Shown: positions 22,900 through 33,827 of the stretch, one piece after another
Layout: every line of letters starts with the position of its first letter
How positions within the stretch are numbered: the first letter of the stretch is position 1
Source: Diplosphaera chodatii
Taxonomy: Eukaryota > Chlorophyta > Trebouxiophyceae > Prasiolales > Stichococcaceae
Assembly (NCBI GenBank): GCA_032358165.1
Contig: JAALGY010000021.1
Coordinates: forward strand, 620,001 to 684,000
Length of the DNA: 64,000 nucleotides
Direction of reading: 5' to 3'
Made by a program: the position numbers and the translations under genes
The notes under the pieces: model-generated
The model's input: the letters and a program-made list of their open reading frames with translations, nothing else
The model's database searches: none
Told to the model about the DNA's origin: nothing

Positions 22900-24500
22900 G
22901 TGGTCATCCTAGTCCACGTTCCCTTTGTTGGCAGGACACACCGTGAAAAGGCAACAGTGTGCGCAACAAAAAAGGGGTAAAGTGAGACTGTGATACTGAA
23001 CGGCATTGACATCGCATTGCATTGACATCACGGAAGTCGGCAACAAAAAAGGGAAAGCGTCGAGCTTGATGGCGACGTTAGTTTCCCCTTTTTACAGCCC
23101 AGACCTGCTAACATGACCACTTTCCCTGTTTTTACAGCTGACGATTTTAAAAATGGACACACCAGGTTTGTGGGCTTAAAAAAAAAGGGAAAGTGGTGCA
23201 ATAAAAAACGGGAGCAAGACTGCAGTGGTGTCCTTCAGATTATGGTACGAGGTAGTCATGACAAATTGGTCACGTTGATCTAAATGTTGCAATTTATCGC
23301 GATGGGACCCCCCCGCATGCGCCCCCAAGATTGGGATCGATGCATGCCCTCAGGATCAGGCTCTGATCCAACAGCAAGCGCCAGGTTCGATCGATTAACA
23401 AAGTTATGCCACCTAATTAATGTCCCCAGCGCCGTCAGAGGCAGTGGGGGCAATTTGGTCAGATGGTCTAGGCACCACAGCGGCAGGTCTACAATCGGCA
23501 CACGCTGCCCCTGTTGCTGTTGCTGGTTGCTGGGTGTCCCAGCATGAGATCCTGCCAGGCTGAGTCCCGAACTGGATTGAGACTGCTCGGATATCGGTGC
23601 AAGTTTGCGCATGCTGCCGCGCTCGACCCAATCGATAAGTTTTGCAACATTCCTGGGGCCATGAGTGTGGTCCCGCCTACCCTTGACACTAGTGTGTCAG
23701 TTTCTTTGATTCTGCGGCGCAGCAAGGTCACAGCTACGTTGTGCACCCGAGCAACCCGCAAAATGTTCCCGATCGGTTTTTCGGTCCTGACTTTTTGACC
23801 TCCACAACTGCCCTGCGAGTGCTGCGAGGGTCACATGACCCTTGTTAGGCTCTCTGTTTGTCAAGCAGGTGGCGACAGGGCATGCTCACCACCCTACAGT
23901 CAAGCTGGTGCCCGACCAAATTCGGATGCTACAGAAAGGAAGTGCAATCTGAATGCGTCGGCTTGCACGACCGTTTAGCTGCGTTAAACCAGGAACATTG
24001 GTCTTATAACGATTTGCAGACGCGCGTCGGCCCGTAAAAACCGTTGCGTTGGCAGTCTTGCGACGCGAGGTTGGATCTGACCAAATTGCCCCATGACCAA
24101 TTTGTCATGACTACCTCGTATGCACCACGTCCAACTGATGACCACATTTCCCCTTTTTTACAGCACCACGCCCATCTGATGACCACTTTCCCTTTTTTTA
24201 CAAAACCACCCCCAAGTAATATGACCACTTTCCCTTTTTTTACAGGCCACGCCGTGAAAAGACAACAATGTGTGCAATAAGAAAAGGGGTAAAGAGACTG
24301 ATGTTGCTGGCCGGACAGCTGAGTTGGGCCAAGGGGCTGTAAAAAAGGGGAAACGTGGAGACTGTGATGCTGTGTGTTTGTAAAAAAGGGGAAACGTGGA
24401 GACTGACGATGCTGAACGGGGTGAGACTATGAGAAGTCAGCTGTAAAAAAGGGGAAATGTGGAGACTGTGATGCTGTGTGTGTTTGTAAAAAAGGGGAAA
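22900..24500 (-). repeat. Right arm of the inverted repeat, interrupted by an inserted element
   Basis: Reverse-complement counterpart of 20000-20800. Without the insert at 23248-24118 the arm would be close to the left arm's length. The match runs through the 'acaacaaaaaaggggtaaag' types of unit and the 'gggagcaagactgcagtggt' tract. Confidence 0.8.
23248..24118. mobile_element. Non-autonomous TA-flanked DNA element (Tc1/mariner-like by target site) nested in the island
   Basis: The 871-bp segment has perfect 25-bp terminal inverted repeats (23248-23272 and 24094-24118) beginning CGAGGTAGTCATGACAAATT. TA lies on each side (23246-23247 and 24119-24120). The left arm of the surrounding inverted repeat has the same flanks joined without it ('gcata' next to 'caataat' near 20477), a natural empty site. 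A TA duplication with ~25-bp inverted ends is the habit of the Tc1/mariner superfamily. Inside, the longest frames (minus 23280-23612, minus 23489-23761, plus 23284-23547) show no DDE transposase motifs, so it would need a transposase from elsewhere. A subterminal copy of the 'tgaccaaatt' end sequence lies at about 24077. Confidence 0.8.
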
Positions 24501-24665
24501 CGTGGAGAATTAAATTGGGAGTGGGTTTGTAGAAAAGGGGCAGCGTGGAGACTGACGATGCTGTGGGTTTGTAAAAAAGGGGAAACCGGGAGAATCAAAT
24601 TGGGAGTGGGTTTGTAAAAAAGGGGCAGCGTGGAGACTGTGATGATGTGTGTTTTCATAAAAAAA
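24340..24665. repeat. Tandem ~42-44-bp minisatellite at the right edge of the island
   Basis: Eight consecutive units begin with the A6G4 motif at about 24340, 24381, 24443, 24486, 24530, 24572, 24615 and 24657 (one step is about 62 bp), each followed by variants of 'cgtggagactgtgatgctgt'. Units alternate between a 'gactg' and a 'gaattaaattggg' type. The left arm has fewer such units, so this edge has probably expanded. Confidence 0.8.
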
Positions 24666-24670
24666 GGCGA

Positions 24671-25020
24671 TGAAAAAGGTGCCGGGGACAAGGTTGTTAC
24701 CCAGTAGCGCTTCCCGTTCAAGCTAGGGTTTGCCTGGATCATCTGCAACTGTGAGGCCCTGGCGTTGTTGCCAACCCGCAGCGTTGACAGCGGCCGAGCT
24801 GATCGCACTGTTATTGCTTTGGAGGTGCTTTCTGACCTGGCGCAGTGCGGTTGATGCGGATTGTCGTCCACCTTCTTCAACCGAGATCACTTTCTTCCCC
24901 GTCCAGCGGTCTCCTGCGATCAGGCTCACCGGGTCTACGCGATCGGGACTTGAACATCAGTACAAGATAGAACAGGTAGCGCTCAGCAGGGTTTGACATA
25001 GCGCTCGCGTGCACAGCGGC
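24671..25020. other. Region between the repeat island and the RETICULATA-related gene
   Basis: Contains a short minus-strand frame (24723-24929, 68 residues) with a protein-like composition but no recognised family and no clear splice partners. It may be the end of a degraded gene next to the island, or simply the promoter of the downstream gene. Confidence 0.35.
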
Positions 25021-27171
25021 ATGGCCATGCTGCACTGCAGAGTACGGGCACAGCACACCGGACGCCCAGTGTCAGGGAGTGGCAGCCGTGCAAGATCGTG
25101 CAGCAAGCCAACACCGACAGGACTCTGCACATCAGTGCCCACCGGTGGGTTCCTCTTCCTCCTCTTCCTGAATGCTCTGCCACCGCGTGAAACCCTCAGG
25201 GTCCCGGTGCACAAACAGCTGCAACGCTTGCCCCCGCAGGGCGGCCAGCGAGGCAGCAACTCCGCGTTCAGACGCCACACGCAGCGAGTACCGCCAGTGG
25301 TGGCGGCAGTGGCGGGGGGGTGCGTGACGGCGGCAGCGGAGGCCATGGCGATGACGGCAATGGTGCTGGCAGCTCATCAGGTGCTGTGCATCTGCGCCTG
25401 TGTGTCTGTCGTGGGCATCAGACGTAACGTTGCACAAGATGTTGCAGACTTTCATCGTAAACTGCAGGTGGTTGGGAGGCACTGCTGCTAGCAGCCGGCC
25501 GCGACACTAACTCCATTCCTGCAGCACTTGCAGAGGCTGCCAAGCAGGGAAAGGTAGGACGGTTCTCGTGCACCTGATCAGCATGTGCAATCTAGGCCCA
25601 GCACCTGCGTCACATCAGAGGTTCAGGTCCTGATGGACCTTGCATCCTTGTAGGTGTCAGCTGATATCATCCAACGGTATCTGAAACTGGAAAACAACCC
25701 ACTCTTTCGGCAGCTGCTGAAGATCCCAGGTGGCCCATGGTGCTTGGATGCATGCAGACATCTGAGTTGCGAGCCTGCAGCTTGGCTGTGATATGCTGTG
25801 TGGTAACCAAAGCCCACCTGGGGTGGCCTGCAGGGTTCCGCGACAGACTGCTGGCAGATGAGAGCTTCATCGTCAAGGTCGGCATCGAGCTGGGCATCGG
25901 GTTGGTCTGCAAATTGGCGGCCGAAAGAGAGAAGCGGCGCTCGGCCTTCAAGCGGGAGATCGACTTTGTGTTTGCGAATGTTATCATGGTGTGTCCTTCG
26001 CTCTCACACCCCTCGCCGCGCCTGCATGTCCGCGGCTGCGTCCCTGTAGATCAATGGTGCCGATGCTAGACTGCTGCCAGCGCAGTGAAAGCAATTTTCA
26101 GGTTTTGGCATATTCACGTTTGTGAGCCAGTGCTCACGGCCACCTGGTGCACCTGCAGGCCCTGATTGCTGACTTCATGCTGGTGTGGCTGCCCGCGCCG
26201 TCGCTCAACCTCAGCGGCGGGGGCGGCGGCGCTGCGCTGAAGCAGAACCCTGTGACTGGGTTCTTTGCCAGCTGCCCCGACAACGCTTTCCAGGTCTGCC
26301 TGAAAGACTCATGCCACCTCCTATGTGCGACGGCGACTCGCGGGCGTGTGCAGTTCATGCGATACATGACTCGCGCCTGATGCCAGCTCACACGGCTGGT
26401 CGCTGGTGCAGGTCAAGCCGCCGGGTGTGAACGAGTGGGGTGTGGCGCGCCGGGTGGGCGCGGTGGCGCGCAACGGCACCAAGCTGCTGGGCGTCGGCTT
26501 CTTCGCCTCGCTGTTCGGCGTCACCATCACCAACGTGCTCGTCAAGGTGCCTGCACCCGGATGCGGCGTGCCACAGTGCAGTGTGCGACGCCCCTGCTGC
26601 TGGGCCGAACGGTGCCAGAAAACATGCAATTTTGGCCAAGTATCTCATGAGCCTCTTGCCCCGCCAGGTCCGCATGATGATGGACCCGAACTTCAGCTCG
26701 GCCAACCCGCCGCAGAATGTGCTGGTCATGTCTGCCTGCTATGCCAGCTACATGGCCAGCTCCTCCAATGTCAGATATCAGGTGAGCCATGCCTGACACA
26801 TGTTGCTTGGAGAGTCGATGGGTGTATGTCGACACACATGTATAATGCTCAACTGGCGACCAAGCGGGAACTCAACGTGCTGCAGATGATTGCGGGTGTC
26901 ATCGAACAGCGCGGCATCGAGCGGCTGTTTGCCGGTCAGCCCTCAGTGGCACATCTGCTCAGCTTCGTGATCCGCACCGGCAACACATTCTTGGGATCCC
27001 TGCTCTGGGTGCGCTTGCCAGTGGTTTCAATACAATTTCTCTTTGCACAGCAAATCAGGATCCCACTGAAGTGTTGTGGATCATGTTGCATAGCCGAGGG
27101 GACGGGCATTTGTCGTGCAGGTGGACTACCTGCGCCTGTTGGGGGTGCAGAAGAAAACCACTGAAGAGTAG
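25021..27171 (+). CDS. RETICULATA-related protein (DUF3411), chloroplast envelope
   Basis: Ten exons give a phase-checked 360-residue protein: 25021-25144, 25240-25380, 25524-25552, 25654-25729, 25834-25988, 26159-26293, 26412-26546, 26668-26781, 26886-27008, 27121-27171. The N-terminus (MAMLHCRVRAQHTGRP, then Ser/Thr-rich) is transit-like and is followed by a Gly/Asp-rich linker (GGSGGHGDDGNGAG), as in plant members. The DUF3411 core has RDRLLADESFIVKVGIELGI, AEREKRRSAFKREIDFVFAN, ALIADFMLVWLPAPSLNL, NPVTGFFASCPDNAFQ and RVGAVARNGTKLLGVGF. It ends with AGVIEQRGIERLF, RTGNTFLGSLLWVDYLRL and KKTTEE. Arabidopsis RE/RER proteins sit in the plastid envelope and affect leaf mesophyll and plastid development; the molecular activity is not known. 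ATG 25021 was preferred because the upstream in-frame codon at 25009 is GTG. Three or four hydrophobic spans are visible. Confidence 0.95.
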
Positions 27172-27701
27172 CGGGACCTCGGCAGGGCACACACAGAGAG
27201 TCAGCAGTGTTTTTTGTAGCTGTCGAATGAGTGCTGATCATTGGACATTGATCCGACACCATGCTGTCACACACGCAGCCATTTGTTCGTGTTCTCAAGG
27301 CACCTTGCCCGCAATAATAAATTGAATACTGAAGTGCTGAACGGAGACCATACAGTGAACACGACTGACCAAGAGTACAGTGATACACCTACACCTTCTG
27401 CCTCATGTGCACTCATGCCGCAAGGACACGTGCTGCAAGTGGGCGGGCTTCTGACGGCCAGCCAGGCTGCCATGTGCCAGCACTGTCTGCTTCGGAAGCA
27501 GGCCGCCGCCGCCGCCGACGGTCTACACGAGGCGGGCCGACAACGCTGTCTGTAAGCAAGCGGCTTCCCACCGCAGCCGTGCTGGCCACCAGTGCGTCCA
27601 ACCCAGTGCGAATGCTCACCTGCACAACATCCATGTACATACGTGCTGACGCGTTCCACTTGAGTGCAGAGGCTCGAGTTCATGGTTTCCATGCTGAAAA
27701 A
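27172..27701. other. Convergent 3' intergenic region, RETICULATA-related / HflX
   Basis: Holds 3' UTRs. A further HflX C-terminal exon on the minus strand cannot be excluded (AAG|GTGTGA at the stop could be a donor), but no conserved motif was found here. Confidence 0.4.
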
Positions 27702-30373
27702 TCACACCTTGCGGTCAATCTCCTGCAACAGGAGCCCCAGCCCAGCTCCAGTAACCGCGGACACACGCACCCTCGACGGCTGTCCAGCCGGCTGTTGCCC
27801 CTCTGTATGAACTGCCGACTGCAGTGGCTGCAACGGACCACTGGCACTGCTGTGCTGCTGCAGTTGCTGCACTGCCCAGGATCCAGCCGGCGTACCTGAG
27901 CTGTCACCAGCTGCCATCGGGCAAGGCATGTCCGTTTCATGCACAGCAGCATCGTCCTCCATGCTTGCAACCTCCACTAGTTCATCATCCGACGCAGCCC
28001 CAATCGCATCTATCTTGTTCCTTACTTCAATGACCTGCGCATCCCCAGGCCAGTACGTGCAAAGGATGCGTACAACTCTAGGATGGAACAGCTACAGGAC
28101 GGCCCTTGCTGGCGGTCCTGCATGCACAGCATTGCTACTCTTGCAGCCCACGTGTAGACTGCACACCTTTCTGGCCAGCTGGGTGCTCGTCATACCGAGC
28201 TGCCGCAGGATGGAGACGACTGCGGCGTGCTGCGCATCAGCGTCTGGCGACGATGCGTCGATGACGTGCAGCAGCAGGTCTGCGTTGACCGCCTCCTCCA
28301 ATGTGCCCTGCGGACATGTTGTGCTTGACATGAGGGCACGTCCAAGGATGTTCTTCACATGACATGACGGAACAGTCCATGTGCGCTAGAAGGGGGCTGG
28401 GGTTCAGATGCACAGCCGCAACCCTCAGCCCCGGTTGCCCTGAACTCACCCAGCATGCAGATGGTGCACAAGCCATGCACTGCGGGGCTTGCCTTGAAGG
28501 CGTCCAGGAGCTGCACTGGCAGGTCGCTGATGAAGCCAACAGTGTCTGACAGGATGGCGGACGCCCCGCTTGGCAGCGTCACAGCCTGCAAGGACGGACA
28601 TCGGTATCAGCTTGCAGGTGCTGTATTGCAGGTTTGTTGCTACCCTGTGATCCGCCACAGGTGCCGAGGGGAGATGTGCCCGTGCCTCACCCGCGCCGTG
28701 GCATCCAGGGTCGCAAACAGAGCATCCTCCGCTCCCAGGTCCGCCCCTGTGAGCGCCTCAATCAGGCTGCTCTTGCCCGCATTCGTGTAGCCCTACACAG
28801 ATCGTCCTTGCTGAGTGTGACGATGATGCTTGGGGCGTGTCACGGGCCAAGCACTTTGCACACCATATGCATTCGCACGTCTTCAACCAAGTCTGTTATG
28901 TTGCAACCCGCGGAACCAGCGACTGCGCACCACGACGGCGACCGAAGGCTTGCCGGAGCGGCGGCGGGCGGCCCGCTGCACGGCGCGCGTCCGCTGCACC
29001 TCCCCCAGCTTCAGGCGCAGCGCGCGCCGCCGGGCGTCGATGCGGCGGCGCTGCAGCTGCAGCTCCGTCTCGCCCGCCCCGCCGCCGCCGCCCAGCCCGC
29101 CCGACGACCCGCCGCTCCGGCCACGGCCCCTGCGGACGCCGACCACTGCCTCAACACGGCTGCTTTATGGGTCGACTGCTGCAAATGCCAGCTGTCCGCA
29201 TTGCCGAGTATCTGTTGCAATCTCCTCATGTATGTGCTGAAGCCAGGTCAGGTGGTCACAAGCGCACCTGGCGCTGACGACCTCGCTGCCGGAGCCAAAC
29301 ACCTGCTTCTTGCCGGAGGTCGCATCACGGCTTCTCACCAGTCGGGTGGCGCGATACTCGAGCGCTGCAAGCTCCACCTGGAGGTACGAACCAGACGTCA
29401 CCTGTGCACCTGTTTCTGCTGTGCGTCCTATACTCAGTCCCACGTAGCTTCGCAAAGGGCATCGCCATTTACCTGCAGGCGAGCCTCCCGACTGCGTGCC
29501 CGCTGCGCAAAAATCTCGATGATCAGCCCAACACGGTCCAGCACCGGCACGCTGCAGCATCAGAAGCACCCGGCAAATGCACCAACGGTCAAGGTCATGA
29601 TGGATGCCAGCTACATCCGCATTGGCATTTCTGCACTGCCCGCCAGCATCTCCCAAATAGGTGGGCAAGCCCACCTCAGGGCCTGCTCGAGGTTACGGTG
29701 CTGCACTCCATTCAATGCAGCATTGACGATGACCCTGTATACATCAAGCTTCTGCTCAGCTTGCCAGCAACACCACTGCAGATTAGATGCGTCTGCCAGA
29801 TACGGTACAGTCACACAGGGTGCGAGGCGTCGGTTCGGGGGGTCTGGCGCATCTGCGCCACTGCCGCCTCCAACCGCCGCCGTCATGGTTGGCAACAAGC
29901 AGCTCGTACACAGGCCTCACTTATCGGGCTTGTCGACCGCGATGTGCTGCTGCAGCCAGTCTACTGCGCCCTTGCCAAAGTATGTGCTTGCTCGCAGCGG
30001 CCGCCCCTGCGCAGGGCCCACCTTCACTGCCCTGCACTCCACCCCTGCATGCATGAGCAGGTGATTACAATTCAACTCAGACCTAATTCAAGTTCAAAAG
30101 TCGTACAAAACAACAATCATCAGCGGTACGTAATGCGATCGACGCCGCCATATCCATACCAGCGTAGGTCTGCGCCAGCCGCAAGGCCTCCTGCGTCTGC
30201 GACTCGCTCTGGCTGCGGTCCTGCACCACCAGTATCTGCGAGGCGGGTTCCGGCTGCTGTGCTGTCAAGTTGTGCAACTGAGCGCAACAGGGGTAGATGG
30301 ATTTGGCCACTATAATAATTGACCGAACCGCGCAGGGCAGCGCTCTCCCGCCTCTGGCAATGCCAGCAAACAT
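27702..30373 (-). CDS. hflX: HflX-family GTPase, probably plastid or mitochondrial
   Basis: Ribosome-associated GTPase of the HflX/GTPBP6 family, which splits stalled or idle ribosomes. The N-terminal HflX domain is seen as [20 protein letters not shown] (about 29940-30005) and [20 protein letters not shown] (about 29480-29550). A Gly-rich linker and [20 protein letters not shown] follow. The G domain has G1 [19 protein letters not shown] (about 28735-28795) with [14 protein letters not shown]3 [18 protein letters not shown] (about 28495-28550), then [19 protein letters not shown] and G4 NKIDAIG (about 28000-28020). The order and motifs are complete. The first about 40 residues from ATG 30371-30373 ([18 protein letters not shown]) look like an organelle presequence, so a bacterial-type ribosome is the expected partner. 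The stop is taken at 27702-27704; a later C-terminal exon is possible. The gene is head-to-head with the SDR gene. Confidence 0.93.
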
Positions 30374-30752
30374 ATGCCGCCGGGATAATGTACCTGGCAA
30401 CAGGCCGACCAACAGTAAGTTATGCAGCAGCAACTACATTGACTGCATGCAACAGCATCAACAACGACGTTGCAACATGCTATGACGCAAGGCGCAGGCA
30501 TGTCGTCACCCCGCAAGAGCACCTGAGCAACGCCCCTGCCTGCCAGCTTCCAGACAGTTTGCCGATTGCAAGGATTTTGATCGTGCATGTTCTTGTCAAT
30601 GTGCTAGTATAGGTACATTTGCGTGGTCATCGTAGTGATTCACAAGTGCCTATAGTACTTCATCAGCAGCCGGAAGGCTGAGTAGGCATCTGACCCTTGC
30701 AGCTGAGTTCACCAGGTGCAGAGGCCCGCAACCTTCACATTGATCAGCACAC
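30374..30752. promoter_or_regulatory. Divergent intergenic region, HflX / SDR
   Basis: 379 bp between divergent starts, both for organelle-type proteins. No coding signal; likely bidirectional promoter. Confidence 0.4.
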
Positions 30753-31961
30753 ATGGCACTATCGCATCTGAGACTGTGTGCTGCATCGACGCATCCCGCA
30801 GCAAGGCCGTGCTTTTTGGTCTGCAGGCATCGCAACATGGCGCCCATCGCGGTCATTGGAGCATCCGGCGGGACAGGTCAGGCGGCAGTGAAGCAGCTGC
30901 TGGAGCAGCAGCGGGAGGTGAGGGCGGTCGGACGCAGCAAGGAGCGCCTTCAAGGGCTCTTCGGGTCGACCGACAAGCTGCAGCTGGTGGAGGCCAGCGT
31001 CGAGGACACGGACAGCCTGAGGGCTGCGCTCGACGGTGTGTCCGGCGTCATCAACGCCTCCAGCGGGTGAGCAGATGTGCTGTTGGCGATGCGGTGCGAC
31101 TGATGAGATTGTTGAAGTGTTGCTGGTTGCATTCTGAAAGATGTCCAGCTCCTGCCCATGTGTCGCTGCGAGGCAAGGATGCCTATTGCGCCAGGGGTTG
31201 AGGACCAGCAGTGCTCCTGTGCATGCAGCACGACATGCAACAGTTGCTTGTCCATCGCTATGCAGGAAGACGTACTTCTCCGCAGCCGCAGTCGACTTCC
31301 AGGGCAGCGGCAATGTTGCGGAGGTGGCCAAGGCCGCTGGTGCGCATGTGGTCTACATCTCCAGCTGCCTCGTGACGAAGAAGCACAGGTGATCAACGAT
31401 ATGTTCTACCATGTTGCGACCCGCGTACTTCTGTGCTGCGCGAATACCATTAGTGTTCTGTCTGGTTTGCAGGTTCAATCCAATGCGCTTACTTCTCAAC
31501 AACATCCGCTATGGCTTGATGGACAACAAGCTCAAGGGCGAGGATCTGCTGCGGCAGAGCGGTGCCAACTACACGATCGTTCGGCCTGGCGGGCTCACCA
31601 ATGGGCCCAGTGGCAAGGAGAAGCTCGTGATTGGTACGCTCCGCTGCATTGCTTGTGCACATTCTGAACAGGTCTGGGCATCACCAGCAGAATGCCGGCT
31701 GAGCATGTGCTTGCTTCATCGGCTTAGGGCACCTCGTCGGCTCAGGACAACAATGGCACTCGATCTGCACCTGCAGGCCAGGGCGATGAGGGGTCGCCTG
31801 GCAGGGTAAGTCGCGCTGATGTTGCGGCCGTGGCAATCGCCGCTCTGGACCAGCCAGACGCCAGCAACCGCAAAACCATCGAGCTGTCCAGTAAGCCGAC
31901 TGAGGACGGCATCGCAGATCAGCTGCGGCATGTGTTTGATGGCACGAAGGCTGATGCTTGA
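30753..31961 (+). CDS. Atypical short-chain dehydrogenase/reductase (NAD(P)-binding), predicted plastid
   Basis: Four exons (30753-31066, 31266-31388, 31473-31633, 31777-31961) give 260 residues with consistent phase. MALSHLRLCAASTHPAARPC is a likely transit peptide. The Rossmann start is MAPIAVIGASGGTGQAAVKQ with the GxxGxxG dinucleotide motif. Further on are VVYISSCLVTKKHR, the substrate-side stretch GANYTIVRPGGLTNGP, and DVAAVAIAALDQPDASNRKT, a C-terminal block shared with plant plastid atypical SDRs such as At2g37660 and At5g02240. The YxxxK catalytic pair of classical SDRs is not in the usual place, as in other atypical members, so the protein may bind cofactor without being a standard dehydrogenase. 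Starting at the later ATG (30837) would remove the presequence. Substrate is unknown. A TGTAA lies 135 nt past the stop. Confidence 0.92.
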
Positions 31962-32095
31962 TGCGTGCCTTGCTGTATTGTTGAACCACACTTTGTACAC
32001 AATCAGGAAAACAGAATGCAGCACCGAAACCAGAGACGCAGTTCAAGCATGTACAGCACAAAAGGTTTATGTATATGACGTCGTCTTGAAAACGT

Positions 32096-32100
32096 TGTAA
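32096..32100 (+). terminator. Candidate TGTAA poly(A) signal of the SDR gene
   Basis: TGTAA 135 nt past the SDR stop, in the 181-bp convergent gap before the VOC gene's 3' end. Confidence 0.5.
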
Positions 32101-32142
32101 CATGGTGGATGTGGCAGTCAGATTGGTAGCCTCTCAGCCCGG

Positions 32143-33279
32143 TCAGCGCCAATCTTCCAGTTCAACGCACTCCAGCACGTTCTGATCTGCAGTCAGCATT
32201 CAGACAAACAGATTCTGACAAGACTCGTGGCTATGGCAGGAGCATAGCAATATCGCCTGACATATGCCAACACATGCACTGTGAATACCTCACACAGAAT
32301 TCAACACCATGCCTACCTGGGTCGCGGAAGAAGATAGCCTGCCGACCGCTCTTGCTCGCCGTGAATGGGATGCTAAACTCCTCCAGTCGCGCCCGCAGTG
32401 CAGGAACTGATGCGACGCCCACTGCCATGTGCCGGTCACGGCCACCATGCTGCATGTTTGGAACCGACGCAGTCAACCATGTGGACATCAGGCATCAGGC
32501 GCATGCGATTGTCTCAGCACAGGGAGCTCGCAGCAGCACTAAACTATCAAAGTGGCCCAATCGAGTAGATGAGGAAGCACCTCCGGGCGGCCTTCCATAG
32601 GGTCAGGGTTTGGCAGCACCATCAGGTGGATCGTCTCTGGGCCCAGCCAAAACCAAGCACCTGCATGGTCACATGCAGGCCGAGAGTGACTTGGGTGAGC
32701 AGCGGCACACAGCAAGTAGACTGCGTGATGGTTGCTGACTCCCATACCGTCATATGGAAGCCGGTCATCTGGTCGCTCAGGGTTGAGCTCGAGCCCTGAG
32801 CATGACAAAGACAGTGTCAATGCGGCTGGCATTTCTGGGTCCACAAGCTGCAGTGCTTCACAGAGTCCCGGCACAACCCACCGAGTATGCCCTCGTAGAA
32901 ATGCCGTGACTTGTCGAGGTCCTGGACCAGTAGTCCCACATGGTGAACCCCTTTCCAACCGATTGCTGCACGGCAGGTATATGCAGATCTCAGCTGACGG
33001 TCACGTTGCTACATAGCACGGTCACCTAGTTCCATCTGCTACACAATGATGAGCGTGTGGCTTACCGGCTGACGCATCAGAAGGCGCCTGATGTTGCTGC
33101 TTGTCGACCGCCATTGCTGACATGCCACAGCCACGGCGCCTTCCTCCAGCGGCAAGCAGTATAGGCCACGTCACACGTCGGCTACATGGCACCACGCGGT
33201 TGCTCTGGCTCAAGAACTGTGGTTGTGCGACATGTGGCGGCAGAACGGCATGCATGTGCCTGAATCGTAAATGAGTCAT
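32143..33279 (-). CDS. Glyoxalase/bleomycin-resistance/dioxygenase (VOC) superfamily protein
   Basis: Single-VOC-domain protein on several exons. ATG 33277-33279 starts MTHLRFRHMHAVLPPHVAQ and a basic stretch that could target an organelle, ending near MAVDKQQHQAPSDAS. The VOC module has GVHHVGLLVQDLDKSRHFYE (about 32890-32950), the first beta-alpha unit with a metal-ligand-type His. It continues with LELNPERPDDRLPYDG, GAWFWLGPETIHLMVLPNP, PNMQHGGRDRHMAVGV and IPFTASKSGRQAIFFRDP. A short last exon reads QNVLECVELEDWR with TGA at 32143-32145. His/Glu residues at the metal-site positions are present, so the fold could be catalytic, but glyoxalase I activity is not implied; related plant and cyanobacterial proteins are largely uncharacterised. 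Confidence 0.87.
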
Positions 33280-33827
33280 GTCCACCTTGTGCAGGGGCGG
33301 ACCACCGAGGCCGTGCTGCTCCTCACAGCTGACTGCCTGTGTGCCTGTGCATTTGCAGCAAAGAGACGGGTCGGTTAGCAGGCACTCAGCTAACGAGTCA
33401 CAGTCACGTCAGTGTCGCCGCGCAGGAAGCAAGCATCTGCACGCGCCTGTTGGTGCGTTTGCGGCGCCAAAGCTGATGTGGCGCTGAGCGTGACAGCATG
33501 CATGATCCGCACGGCACACCAATGCCTAGTACCCTCACTCAATCTCTGCAAATCTGCGGTTCTGCAAGCACTGCGCTGATCCGCTGAGGCGCTGCCCATA
33601 CATCGCTCATGCAGTTCGGCTTGGTGCCTTTCTTGTCCTGTCTTGACCTTGAAAGGGGTGCACTCCGGTCACATAGCGTTGGCTTTGCACGAGGTGCAGC
33701 CCAGCTTCATTGCCACATACGCTTGTTTACGAGTCTGCAACGTTGTATTGTAGGCTCAGCTTGATTCACCTCGATCGGATCGAACCACTTGGCATGCGGT
33801 GCAACAGTCTCACCCCGTGATGATCTG
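33280..33827. promoter_or_regulatory. Divergent intergenic region, VOC gene / DUF218 gene
   Basis: 548 bp between divergent starts with nothing recognisable coding. Likely shared promoter region. Confidence 0.4.

Larger units (their letters stand above)
19905..24670. repeat. 4.8-kb repeat island of short A-rich/G-rich motif, arranged as a large inverted repeat
   Basis: By eye about 45 copies of a motif close to GTAAAAAAGGGGAAAGTGG, or its complement, fill this stretch in both orientations. Tracts between them recur too. The tract 20000-20800 matches the reverse complement of 22900-24500 in order: 'cacggcgtggcctgtaa' near 20337-20353 against 24236-24252, and 'accactgcagtcttgctccc' near 20495 against 23207-23232. 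The right arm is interrupted by the 871-bp element listed separately. The loop (about 20800-22900) holds further copies and non-repetitive sequence. AT content is above that of the flanking genes. Frames in it translate to low-complexity Pro-Phe-Phe-Leu repeats that are artefacts of the motif. The inverted order is seen; the nature of the element (fold-back transposon, subtelomere- or centromere-like satellite) is not known. It recalls no named family to me. Confidence 0.85.

Noticed and set aside
23248..24118. Transposase gene inside the 871-bp element
   Set aside because: All six frames are short and show no DDE/D or helix-turn-helix pattern.
19810..24670. Open frames rich in Pro-Phe-Phe-Leu repeats across the island
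   Set aside because: They are translations of the short A6G4 motif and appear on both strands; not genes.
19905..24670. CRISPR-like array
   Set aside because: Spacing is irregular, units occur in both orientations, the repeats are degenerate and the host is a eukaryote.
28634..30064. 476-residue plus-strand open frame
   Set aside because: It is antisense to HflX, whose exons show complete GTPase motifs. High GC makes long antisense frames common; the translation has no family motif and crosses HflX introns.
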